A stretch of DNA of 64,000 nucleotides, taken from the NCBI RefSeq assembly GCF_009184545.1, contig NZ_QJOW01000006.1, positions 1 through 64,000 of the forward strand. The letters are read 5' to 3'. This DNA comes from Halosegnis rubeus. GTDB taxonomy: Archaea; Halobacteriota; Halobacteria; Halobacteriales; Haloarculaceae. The position numbers and the translations under genes were made by a program. Positions 1-8,100 of the stretch are shown in pieces. Under the pieces are notes generated by a model. It was not told the origin of the DNA. It saw nothing but the letters and a program-made list of their open reading frames with translations, and did not search any database. Position 1 is the first letter of the stretch, and every line of letters starts with the position of its first letter.

Positions 1-171
1 ACAATCGACGACGTGGCGTGGCGCGAGACGCTTCCGGACACCGAATCGTGTACCTGTCCCGACTGGCAGCAGCGCTCACCCGAGGGCGGCTGCAAACACC
101 TGCGTCGCGTCGATCACGAGATCAAACGGGGCCGTGTACCCCGACCAGACGGCCGCCTTCCCTCCCCGTAG
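1..171 (+). CDS. SWIM zinc-finger protein, C-terminal fragment (5' end outside window)
   Basis: The frame is open from the first base to a TAG at 169-171 and gives 56 residues. It contains CTCPDW followed about 11 residues later by GCKHLRRV, the CxCx(n)CxH pattern of SWIM zinc fingers. Such domains bind DNA or mediate protein contacts and are common in small haloarchaeal proteins on plasmids. The tail (RRVDHEIKRGRVPRPDGRLP) is basic. The start codon and any other domain lie left of the window, so length and function cannot be judged. It converges on the minus-strand gene that ends at 185. Confidence 0.75.
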   Translation, partial: TIDDVAWRETLPDTESCTCPDWQQRSPEGGCKHLRRVDHEIKRGRVPRPDGRLPSP

Positions 172-184
172 GGTAACGATTGAG

Positions 185-988
185 CTACTCCACGAGACGG
201 ACTGTGTCGCCATCTCGTTGGATCCGGTCGAACGTTGAGAGATACGCGATCCGGTCGTGAACTTCGTCGGTATCCAGCTCCAGTTCCGCGGCCAGTTCGT
301 CGATGGTCATCGGTTCATCGAGTGCCTGGAGGACTTCGAGCCCCCGGTAGTACCGATTCGTGAGCTCCTGGACGCGGCCCTCGATCGGCGTGGTCACCCC
401 GTATCGCTCCTCGAGTTCGACCAAGGCCTCGTTCGCGAACGTGGCGAACTGATCGTCACCCAGGCGATCGATCTGGGCTTCGAGTTCATCCCGGACGACG
501 TCGTAATCGAGGCCGGCCTGCACGAGCATATTCATGTCCTCGATGTCGTCGTCGCGGCCGGCGATCGCCTTGAACAGGAAGATATCCTCGTTGCTAACCA
601 GCCGGACCGTCAGTCGATCCGTGTCGAGGAACGGCTCGCTGCGCTCTTGCATCCTGTCGGTGAGCACGAGCTTGTTCGCGACCTGCTGGTTGAAGATGTC
701 GAGGCGACACCCATCGTCGTTTTCGACGCAGCTCGTCGCCCCCAGCGCCCGGTAATCTGGATCCAGCGATTGGACCTCCGCATACCCGAGGTCCATCAGG
801 ACGGCCCACAACTGCCCGTATGCGTCGCCATCTGGGACGACCAGGTCGATATCTTTCGTCGCCCCCTTGAGGTCGCGCAGCGACATCGCGCCACCACCGA
901 TCAGGTAGACCGTGAGCGGGGCTGAGAGGCCATCCCCGATGCGCTGGAATTCGTTCTCGGTGTACTCGCGTCCGAATGTTGGTCTCAT
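185..988 (-). CDS. Nucleotidyltransferase-fold protein, AbiEii/DUF6036-like putative toxin
   Basis: The 267-residue protein carries the nucleotidyltransferase signature GGGAMS (about 31-36) followed by KDIDLVV (about 45-51), the two acidic residues of the GS...DxD pattern used to bind Mg-NTP. The C-terminal 50 residues (EPMTIDELAAELELDTDEV) look like a small winged-helix segment. In AbiE-type systems a protein of this fold is the toxin and its partner is a winged-helix antitoxin. Here the ATG overlaps the stop of the upstream winged-helix gene (TAATG at 986-990), so the two are probably translationally coupled. Family and role are inferred from motifs and gene pairing. It could instead be a non-toxic transferase. 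Confidence 0.8.
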   Translation of the reverse strand: MRPTFGREYTENEFQRIGDGLSAPLTVYLIGGGAMSLRDLKGATKDIDLVVPDGDAYGQLWAVLMDLGYAEVQSLDPDYRALGATSCVENDDGCRLDIFNQQVANKLVLTDRMQERSEPFLDTDRLTVRLVSNEDIFLFKAIAGRDDDIEDMNMLVQAGLDYDVVRDELEAQIDRLGDDQFATFANEALVELEERYGVTTPIEGRVQELTNRYYRGLEVLQALDEPMTIDELAAELELDTDEVHDRIAYLSTFDRIQRDGDTVRLVE

Positions 989-1911
989 TATGGTAGTGGC
1001 ACCTCGTAGTCAGCCGCCAACTCCTGGAACTCGTCCCACTCCGGGAGCCGGTCGTCGTCGACCTCGCCGTGCGTCTCGAGGTAGCGGAGCAAGGCGTCGA
1101 TTTCGTCTTCGAGGCCATACTTCGCCGCTTGCTCTCGGAGGTCCGCCTCGTCGACGTCGACGTGGCTGAGCAGGAGGAGACAGTACGAGCGGTGGCGGCT
1201 GCCGTCGTCGATCAGCAGCGTGTGACAGCAGAGCTCCGCCGGTGAGACTGCGTCGAGGTCCTCAGAGTAGACGTAGTAGCGGTGGCCGGTAAGCAGGAAC
1301 TGGAGGTCGAAGGCCGCGAATCGAGCGAGGCCGGTTTCGTGGAACGCCTCCGCGTCGATCTCCGTCTCGGTCTGGGTGAGGAATTCGTCGTAGTCCTCCC
1401 AGAGAATCGTGCCCTTCGGGGCGACGGCTTCGAGGCGTTGGCGATGCAGATGGTGGGCGAGTTCACGGGCGAACTCGTGGAGGCGGGCGAACTCGGCGTT
1501 GAAGTCATAGCGGCCGTCGGCCGTCCCGACGAGCCCACGGTCGCGAAACCGCTTGAGGACGCGGTTGACCGTATTGCGATAGTTGTCGCTCCGGTCGGCG
1601 ATCTCGGCGACGGTTCGTGGCTGGTCGAGGTAGTACAGCACCTCGAGAGCTTTCCCAGTCAACAGCTCGGGGAACTCGATGTGGGAGTGCTGGCGGACGA
1701 GGTCCCGATAGAGTTCGACGGCGCGAGCATCCGACGGGACGACTCGTTTTCGGCGGCCATCGCGTTCCGTGTAGACGAGTCCCTTCTCGACGAGGTCGGC
1801 GACTGCACGAGAGAGGTAGCTCTCGCTGTGGTCGAGTTTCGTCGCGAGCTCGGAGATCGTGTCGCCGCGCTCGACCGTGGCGAGGACCTCGAGTTCGATG
1901 CGCCGGAGCAC
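988..1911 (-). CDS. Winged-helix (MarR/ArsR-like) regulator, putative antitoxin of the nucleotidyltransferase
   Basis: About 307 residues. The N-terminus (IELEVLATVERGDTISELA, then SESYLSRAVADLVEKGLV) is a clear winged-helix DNA-binding domain. A second HTH-like segment follows (VAEIADRSDNYRNTVNRVLK). The C-terminal half is an uncharacterised acidic domain. I chose the GTG at 1909-1911 (VLRRIELEV) because a TATA-like box inside a palindrome (1926-1951) lies about 27 nt upstream, which predicts a leaderless mRNA. The frame stays open upstream to about 1971, so a longer start is possible. It overlaps the downstream nucleotidyltransferase by one base, as antitoxin-first AbiE operons do. Confidence 0.75.
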   Translation of the reverse strand: MLRRIELEVLATVERGDTISELATKLDHSESYLSRAVADLVEKGLVYTERDGRRKRVVPSDARAVELYRDLVRQHSHIEFPELLTGKALEVLYYLDQPRTVAEIADRSDNYRNTVNRVLKRFRDRGLVGTADGRYDFNAEFARLHEFARELAHHLHRQRLEAVAPKGTILWEDYDEFLTQTETEIDAEAFHETGLARFAAFDLQFLLTGHRYYVYSEDLDAVSPAELCCHTLLIDDGSRHRSYCLLLLSHVDVDEADLREQAAKYGLEDEIDALLRYLETHGEVDDDRLPEWDEFQELAADYEVPLP

Positions 1912-1925
1912 GACGTAACATAGTA

Positions 1926-1951
1926 CGAAACTTGTGTATAAAGAAGTTTCG
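1926..1951 (-). promoter_or_regulatory. Palindromic operator enclosing a TATA box
   Basis: CGAAACTT (1926-1933) and AAGTTTCG (1944-1951) form a perfect 8-bp inverted repeat around a 10-bp spacer. Read on the minus strand, the spacer contains CTTTATACAC, a good haloarchaeal TATA box about 27 nt upstream of the GTG at 1911. A dimeric repressor on this site would block TBP. The winged-helix product of the adjacent gene is the obvious candidate. Confidence 0.65.
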
Positions 1952-1994
1952 AGTAGTGTTACAACAAGCAATAGCGAGAACCGTCTCCATCGAC

Positions 1995-2035
1995 TTAACC
2001 AACAAAACTATGGGTTCGTGGGGCGTGTTGGTTAA
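1995..2035. repeat. Inverted repeat TTAACCAAC / GTTGGTTAA
   Basis: TTAACCAAC at 1995-2003 and GTTGGTTAA at 2027-2035 are perfect 9-bp complements separated by 23 nt. They lie in the divergent intergenic region between the winged-helix regulator and the small plus-strand gene starting at 2050. An operator or hairpin upstream of that gene is plausible. No function can be assigned. Confidence 0.45.
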
Positions 2036-2049
2036 CACGAAAAGAGCCG

Positions 2050-2373
2050 ATGTCCTACGAACCCCCGACCCCACCGGCGAACCTTCCGACGGAGATCGTC
2101 AACACGCTCAATGAAGCCACACCGGAGCATCTTCGGGATGTTGCCAGCTACGCCGAGGCGTTGGCCGAACACAAAGAGCGGGAAGCTCGTCTCGAGGAGG
2201 AAGCGGACGACGCCGACGTCGAGGAGCGCCCCGATGACCTCCCAGACGACGTGCCGGCGAAGGCGACGATCACGATCAAGGAGATCAACGACAACCGCTA
2301 CTACTACTGGCAGTGGCGGGAAGGCGATTCGGTGACGTCGAAGTACAAAGGGCCGGTGAATCCCGACGAGTAG
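2050..2373 (+). CDS. Small haloarchaeal protein, DUF6788-like
   Basis: The 107-residue acidic protein has a helical N-terminal half (EATPEHLRDVASYAEALAEH, then a charged Glu/Asp-rich linker). The C-terminus ITIKEINDNRYYYWQWREG is followed by SKYKGPV. The last part is the recognisable feature: short proteins ending in an RYYYxxWREG...SKYxGP motif are frequent in haloarchaea, often near mobile elements, and are usually annotated as DUF6788. The motif is reminiscent of a small beta-sheet DNA-binding arm seen near some recombinases, but that is inference. It starts at an ATG 15 nt after an inverted repeat and sits immediately left of the origin repeats. Confidence 0.7.
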   Translation: MSYEPPTPPANLPTEIVNTLNEATPEHLRDVASYAEALAEHKEREARLEEEADDADVEERPDDLPDDVPAKATITIKEINDNRYYYWQWREGDSVTSKYKGPVNPDE

Positions 2374-2430
2374 ACGAGATGGAACTGTAGCCTGATGTTC
2401 GTTTCAACGTGATTCGTAGCGTAGCAGATG

Positions 2431-2590
2431 ACACCCCCCAGAGTGTGAATGGGATCGGTTTACCCGACACCCCTCGGTGTGAATGGGCTACCAACCGCCG
2501 ATCTCTAACGAGACTTCACTCCTAGAGAAGACAGAGCAACACGCGGATAGATTACGCCTCGTTTACCCCCACACCCCTCAGTGTGAATGG
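2431..2590 (+). repeat. Origin recognition boxes, left cluster (three direct copies)
   Basis: Three direct copies of a G/C-tract plus GTGTGAATGG element occur at 2431-2453 (acacccccca-gagtgtgaatggg), 2467-2487 (acacccctcggtgtgaatggg) and 2571-2590. Inverted or degenerate copies lie at 2909-2934, 4239-4256, 4265-4286 and 4300-4320. The form (a C/G run beside a TTCACAC-type core) is that of haloarchaeal ORB elements bound by Orc1/Cdc6, and the copies bracket an orc gene. Confidence 0.8.
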
Positions 2591-2908
2591 TCCACCACCC
2601 AGGGTACCGCGATTAAGAAGGCATTAACAGCAAAAGTCCTCACGCCGTAGAGAGGGTTCTCGCCTCAGTGGCGAACCTTCGGCTTCGGCACAAGGCCTCG
2701 CCTTTCAGAATACATCTACTCGGAGGACTGTTTAGACTGTAGTATAATAAAGATAACTACAACTGCGGTGCGGTGCAGTAGCGGTTCGGGGCAGCTACCG
2801 TGGCAGAACGTGTAAGCCGCTCTCCGTGCCGTACTAGGTTCTTCAGACGACCGAGCCTGCTTCCCCAACTGCCGCTCTATCTCTACAACCGTCGTATCCT
2901 ATGGGGGA
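2591..2908. other. Putative duplex-unwinding part of the replication origin
   Basis: This gene-free stretch lies between direct and inverted ORB copies. It holds a GC hairpin near 2649-2675 (GGTTctCGCC tcagt GGCGAACC) and an AT-rich segment at about 2727-2762 (tttagactgtagtataataa and following). Haloarchaeal origins typically have an AT-rich unwinding element between oppositely oriented ORBs, so this is the best candidate site for strand opening. No reading frame here looks coding. Confidence 0.5.
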
Positions 2909-2934
2909 CCATTCACACCGAGGGGTGGGGGTGT
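2909..2934 (-). repeat. Origin recognition box, inverted copy at the 3' end of orc
   Basis: The element ccattcacaccgaggggt (2909-2926) followed by GGGGGTGT is the inverse of the three copies at 2431-2590. Its last base touches the stop codon of the orc gene (2934-2936). Opposite orientation relative to the left cluster fits the usual inverted ORB layout of an archaeal origin. Confidence 0.75.
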
Positions 2935-4202
2935 CACCATCCCATCAACGTCTGGAGTTCCGGCGTTGAGTTGATCAGTCCAGTTCGCGTACTCTCAACA
3001 TCTCCTTGGAGGGAATACGACCTGAACTTCCCCTGATCTCCGCCTTCCTTCTTTTTCGATTCGAGAACTCCTGTCGTCACGTGCTTGTTCAGAAGCTCAA
3101 GCGCACGATTGTACCCCTTGGGCTCTACTTCGACGTCCCGTGCTACTGTTTGGTAAACCTCGTGAATCTCTGATGTCCGGAACCATTCTTTTTCCGGGTT
3201 ATTCCGGTCAAGACGCGTGAGAGCAAACAGGAGTAATTTCCCGGACAACGGAGTCCCTTTCACCATCTCCATAAAGAGTTCAACTTCGACGAGTTCGTCA
3301 GCTTCGAGAACGTGATTCGCGGTCACGATATCGTCGCCTTCTTCGTCGGCGATCTCGCCCGCATTCCGGAACAATCGGACTGCCCGTCGAGCGTCACCGT
3401 GTTCTTCAGCTGCGAGTTCAGCCGTGGTTGGAATCACCTCGTCATCGAGGACACCGTCGTAAAATGCGTCCCGTCGATTTTCGAGGATTGCAATGAGCTG
3501 GTCTTCTTCGTACGGTGTGAACGTTCGGTGTTCTGGCTGGAGAGTCGATTGAACCCGTGACTCGATTTCTCCTTTGAATTCGATGTCGTTCGAAATCCCG
3601 ATTGTAAGGACTGGGAAGTCAACGTCGTCTTTTGATTGTGACCGTGATAGCGTGTAGAGGACTTCATTCACTTCTCCGTGCTTGTCGATTTCATCGATAA
3701 TGACGACAAGACCGCCAGAAAACTCCCGCTGAACAACGGGCCACAATTTCTGATCCCGATAATGCTCGGCTGAGAGGCCCTGATAGGGGACATCAAGCGG
3801 ATTCTCTGCTTTCGCGTTCACCTGCTCTGCAATCTTTCGGAAGGTGGAGGTATACGTAGAGATGGGGTCTGGGTTAATGTAGGCAGTAACGATGGGGGAG
3901 TCCGTTCCTGCAGTTGCTGCTTCAAGCCGCTCGCAGACGTGTCTTGCAACTAGTGTCTTCCCCGTCCCGGTTTCGCCCCACTCCAGGACGTTATCCGGGA
4001 CGCTATTTGTCCGCATTTTTCGGAGATTCTTGGCCAAGAACGTGATATGGTCGTCTCGTCCGACAATTCGATTGGCGTCAGGAACGTTATCGATCTCGAG
4101 CAACCACGGTTTCTCAAAAATATCCGATTCATCTTCGCTATCCTCCTCGTCGACATTTAATATCTCGTCGACGGTGGTTTGTGTGGAATCGTTGTTTGGC
4201 AT
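2934..4202 (-). CDS. Orc1/Cdc6 family replication initiator
   Basis: AAA+ origin-binding ATPase of about 422 residues. Walker A GETGTGKT is at about 76-83 and Walker B LVVIIDEIDK at about 165-174. A sensor-type segment (LTIGISNDIEFKGEI) follows, then HGDARRAVRLFRNAGEIA (sensor II region) and a C-terminal winged-helix (EVYQTVARDVEV to LEPKGYNRALELLNKHV region). It binds ORB repeats and loads the replicative helicase. I chose the ATG at 4202 (MPNNDSTQT) over the in-frame ATG at 4223 because a TATA box at 4227-4234 would place transcription start near 4205. ORB-like repeats flank both ends, so it probably serves this origin and may repress itself. Confidence 0.92.
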   Translation of the reverse strand: MPNNDSTQTTVDEILNVDEEDSEDESDIFEKPWLLEIDNVPDANRIVGRDDHITFLAKNLRKMRTNSVPDNVLEWGETGTGKTLVARHVCERLEAATAGTDSPIVTAYINPDPISTYTSTFRKIAEQVNAKAENPLDVPYQGLSAEHYRDQKLWPVVQREFSGGLVVIIDEIDKHGEVNEVLYTLSRSQSKDDVDFPVLTIGISNDIEFKGEIESRVQSTLQPEHRTFTPYEEDQLIAILENRRDAFYDGVLDDEVIPTTAELAAEEHGDARRAVRLFRNAGEIADEEGDDIVTANHVLEADELVEVELFMEMVKGTPLSGKLLLFALTRLDRNNPEKEWFRTSEIHEVYQTVARDVEVEPKGYNRALELLNKHVTTGVLESKKKEGGDQGKFRSYSLQGDVESTRTGLINSTPELQTLMGW

Positions 4203-4226
4203 GAGCGGACCAATTCGCCCCATTCA

Positions 4227-4234
4227 CATATAGG
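4227..4234 (-). promoter_or_regulatory. TATA box of the orc gene, beside an ORB-like repeat
   Basis: On the minus strand CCTATATG lies about 26-30 nt upstream of the ATG at 4202, as expected for a leaderless transcript. A degenerate ORB (caccctcggtgtgatt, 4239-4254) is directly upstream. Orc1 binding there could limit its own transcription. Confidence 0.5.
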
Positions 4235-4238
4235 TTGT

Positions 4239-4320
4239 CCACCCTCGGTGTGATTGATTTGCCTCCATTCACACTCTGGGGGGTGTTCCAGAGAGCAGGA
4301 CCCCCCGGAGTGTGAATGGG
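4239..4320. repeat. Origin recognition boxes, right cluster
   Basis: Three ORB-like units lie upstream of orc: a degenerate one at 4239-4256, an inverted one at 4265-4286 (ccattcacactctggggg + gtgt) and a direct one at 4300-4320 (accccccggagtgtgaatgg + g). The last two face each other as a near-perfect inverted pair. With the left cluster they bracket the initiator gene. Confidence 0.75.
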
Positions 4321-4376
4321 ATCGACCTCGTCGCCCACTTGTGATTTTGCTCACCTCAGAAGACATTTGAGACTAC

Positions 4377-4956
4377 TCATCCGTTCCGGGCTGCTGTAAA
4401 CTCCGTCAGCTCCAGCTCTCGTGTCTCTGCGAGTCTCCGTCGAATGTCTGTCCGATCCCACCCGAGCGGTGAAAGCACGCTCTCGACCGCTCTGACCAGC
4501 TGCGTTTCGTAGTACGAGGCGTCGTAGGTCTCGATCTCCTCGTGGGCGAGGGCGACCCGATCTCGCGAGGATTTCTCGTCGTCGACGACTACGTACTCGA
4601 TATCCTGGCCCGGCTGGACTGCCAGTTCCTGCTCGCGCGCTCGCTTCAAGGCGGCCACGTTCTGGGTATTCTGTGAGTAGCCTTCCAACGGCTTGGAGAC
4701 ACGGTTCCGCTCGACGAGCCGCTCTACTGCTACGTTGCCCGCCTGCAGTTCGTCGATTGCTCGTTCGAGCCGTCCGAGCACCGCGTCCGGTCGTGGCATC
4801 GAGCCGGTCAAGACAGTCTCGCTGGACGTCCTTGACGAAGGGTGGGGTTGAGCGCTGCCAGACTTCGATGCCTCTGATCTTGAAGTCGTTGTCGCGGCGA
4901 CCTTTCCAAAGTACTGGTACACTTTCACGCTCAACAAAACACGACCTATCAGTTCC
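4377..4956 (-). pseudogene. Frameshifted C-terminal remnant of a family B DNA polymerase
   Basis: Reading right to left, one frame gives VERESVPVLWKGRRDNDFK, then RGIEVWQRSTPPFVKDV and CLDRLDAT, typical of the haloarchaeal plasmid-type PolB. At about 4795 the homology jumps one frame to PDAVLGRLERAIDELQ, NRVSKPLEGY, GQDIEYVVVDDEKSSRDRVA and AESVLSPLGWDR-like thumb sequence, ending at 4377. So the C-terminal domain is present but broken by a one-base shift. The exonuclease, palm YGDTDS-type motif and start are absent. It most likely decayed after loss of the 5' part. Orphan polB genes are common on haloarchaeal plasmids next to orc genes. As a fragment it should be inactive. Confidence 0.85.
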
Positions 4957-5196
4957 TTAATTACCCTGATCAGCGAGTATGTGGGGTAGTTGGTCGACGA
5001 CCGTGTATTCCAAATCTCGGCTGAATCCGTCTGCTTCCAGGAGGATGTCTTGAGTCACCTTTGACAGACACGCACGAACTCGATCTATTGAGTGAATGGA
5101 GGCTGAGAAAGGAACTCTGTCGATAGCGCCGAACGTGTAGTGGTGTGGGTGAGGGGTTGGATTGTAGACGAGTCGCCGAATGTATCGAGGGGGATG
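4957..5196 (-). other. Open in-frame continuation after the stop of the 2195-codon gene
   Basis: After the TGA at 5197-5199 the same frame stays open for 79 codons to a TAA at 4957-4959. It contains a fairly acidic, protein-like stretch (LSKVTQDILLEADGFSRDLE then YTVVDQLPHILADQG). There is no ATG near its beginning. It may be the true old C-terminus of the upstream gene, a remnant of another gene, or chance. I could not recognise a family. Confidence 0.25.
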
Positions 5197-8100
5197 TCAG
5201 TCCCCAGATCCAAAGCTCACGTAGAACTCTCCACCCCGCAGCTTCTCCCAGAGGGGTTCATCATCCTCTTCAAATTTCCCGTAGTCAATGAAGTCCTGAA
5301 TGTCTCTAACTGTGATGCCATTCGCACTGTTACTGCGCCACGCACGCGGGAGACTCACTAAGCGGAGCAGGTAGCGGTCTGTTGATTCACGGATTTGCTT
5401 CGGTAACTCACTCGCCAATGGTTCGGGACCTCGCCGGCGGGCCATCCGGAATTCGTTTCCGGTCAATTTGACGCGGCCATTAGTCGCTCGATCCGGTGTA
5501 ACGGCCTTGACTTCGACCCGTCTCATATGTTCCGGACGCCAGTCAGAGTTCGCTTTTTCGTCCATGCCGGCGAAAGGGTCGATATAATCGAATCCGGGCC
5601 CACGCTCGTCAGAGACGTCGAACAACAGGCGGAATGCAGTCCGATACGCTGATTCATCTGGGATTGTTGCCTGTCGAAGGACCACTTCCGGCCGTTCGCC
5701 CACGATTGCTGGCTCATCTGCCTCGATATCGGCGATGGCTTCAACCGGTTTCATTCGCCAGATATCGGCGCTCCGCCATCGAGTGAGTTCCTTGAGGATT
5801 CGCTCTCGTGTTGATTGGTCTTGCGTCCGGAACTGGTTCCACGTACGCGCCAGACACAGCAGTTCGGCTTCACGCCCTCGGTCATCAGCAATCTCTGCAT
5901 TTGATGTCGGGGTGCTAGATGAAGTCGATCCAATACTGGGAGCGCCCCCATCTTCAGGTGCATCCTCCAGTGTGAGAGATGAGTTAACCGCGTCATCCAG
6001 CTCGGCATCCGACGCTGACACCCACTGCATGGTGAGCTCCCGTCGCTTGGCGTGGCTCGTAGTGCCGCCACCGCCACCAGTGTCCTCACGATACCCGTTC
6101 AGTGCGTCAATAACAGTCGCGAGCGACTCGGTGGGGTTCTCGAGCGCCGTTGTGAACGCCTTGAGGAGCTTGCTGGTGTCATCGTCCTCACTTAGTGAGG
6201 CGGCGAACGTTTCGTGGCGGGTTGCGTGCCACTCGGCGACGGTCGTTATAATGGACTCGGGAATGGGCCCGTCACTTTGTTTTGGGAGTTCGATCAGCAA
6301 GCGGTCCCTGAGCGCTGTCGCCACGCGGTCGCCTGCGGGAATGCCCTCTATGACTGGTGTCAGTGGCGCCGGTGGCGCTGTTGGGTTGGCAGCTGTTTCG
6401 ACGGCCAGGGCGAAGGCGGTTTCTACATCTGATTCGCTATCTGTGTACGTCGCCCAGAAGGCGTCAATTTTGGCGACGGCAGTGAGGTACTTTCGGAGGG
6501 GCTCGACGTCGCTGTCGGTCGGCCACGAATCGAGTTCATCCCAAACTTGGTGGCCTCTTAAGTCATCGTGATGAAGCTCTGAGGCGTTCTGGAGTGCTGT
6601 AGCAATATATTGGAGTCGTGCGTAGAACTCCTCCGTCGCTGCGGCCGCAATACAATGCCGGGTGACCGGTTCGGCAAGCCCCGCAGTCGTGAATGCCTCC
6701 ACCCACGCATTGACGACAGTGTCCTCCGTCTCGTTCGGTGCGTTCGCCATTTTCTCCAACGTGGGTTCGACATCGTCGTCCGGATCGATATGCAACTCCG
6801 GTGGGCTTGCCGTCTCGTCGATGTTCGAAAGCAGTGTTCTTAGTGCCGCTTGAACCAGCTTGAATCGCTGTTCTCGGAGCTCAGAGAGTTCTTTGCGGAC
6901 ATTCTCTTTCTGTTCGGCGTAATCGTAATCAAGTGCGTAATCTGGCTTGATGAGGATGTTCTCGAAGACATCCCTAAGCGAATATTGGTCGATAACTTGG
7001 GCAAGGCCATCTGCTACGAGGTATAGCGGGATCTCTGTCGAATCGTCACTGTGCTTGTCGATTGCGCTCCGATAGATAGCGATCTGATTAGGCTTTTCCT
7101 CAGCAGTGGTTGGCGGTGACCACTGCGTTGATCGTCTCGAACTCGTACCTTCTGGGTTCTCGATAATCCCGATTGGATTGTTGATGATCGCATTAAGCTG
7201 GTTGTAGACCGATCTATGGTCGGGCTCAGATACATCTGCATCGTATGCGGCTAGCAGATAGATTATCCGGGGCTTCAGTGTGGATTTGAGATCCTCTATC
7301 GCATCTTGTTCTTGCGCTGTTGGCTCGGACTCGTCTTCGGGAACTCCGAGGTCCGGTTGTTCCGTCTCTGTTTGAATTCCAAACGGAGGTATTGGCCCAT
7401 CGGGGGCACCCCCGAGCAGGTATGCAATGGCTCGTGCCTCTCGACTGGGCCGTTCGACGATCGCAATGGACTCGTCATTGGCGAACTGCTCGCGTGCATG
7501 CTGTGGGATTTGCTGCGTGTAGATTCGTAGCTCAGGCTCCTCGACTTGTGGGACGTCCTCCTCAACGTGGAGGATGAGCGAGTCGTCGGCCCATCGGACC
7601 GGGAGTCGAACGCCAGTATGCCAGATATCTCGACGAATCCACTGGCGCTTGGGTTCCTCATCAGTGAGTTTTCGACTGACTTGCGAGGTCGCCGTGAGCC
7701 GCCGTAACAATCCATAGGTGGGCACTGTATTCGACTGGGAATCCCATGTGGATTCCATCGCCGAAAGCGCTTGATGGTCGTATGTGCGATGTGTATCGGC
7801 AACCGCACGGCTGGTTAAGAACTCGTTGAGTCGATCGGCCGCTTGGGCCGGGGTTAGTCCATCAAGCGGCCGTGCACCAAGCATTGTCGGCAGCGATGCA
7901 ATGTCGACGTTCGGCAGTTCTCCATCCGAATCGAACCGCGACTCGATGCTTGCGATAACTTTGTCGAGATCGAGTCGTGGCAGATAGCTGGCCGCACCGC
8001 GTTGCTCATCGGCGGTGATTAGTGGCCTTGCTGTGTGGAGGTCCTCTGGCATCAACCCACCGGGCGGTTCCGCAGGATCGTCATCTGTATCTGGTTCCGT

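Noticed and set aside
257-925. Long plus-strand open frame opposite the nucleotidyltransferase gene
   Set aside because: It is an antisense shadow typical of GC-rich haloarchaeal DNA. The minus-strand frame carries a recognisable family and is coupled to its neighbour.
5735-6571. Long open frames antisense to the giant gene and to other large genes
   Set aside because: They have Ser/Arg-rich shadow composition rather than haloarchaeal acidic composition, and no recognisable motif.
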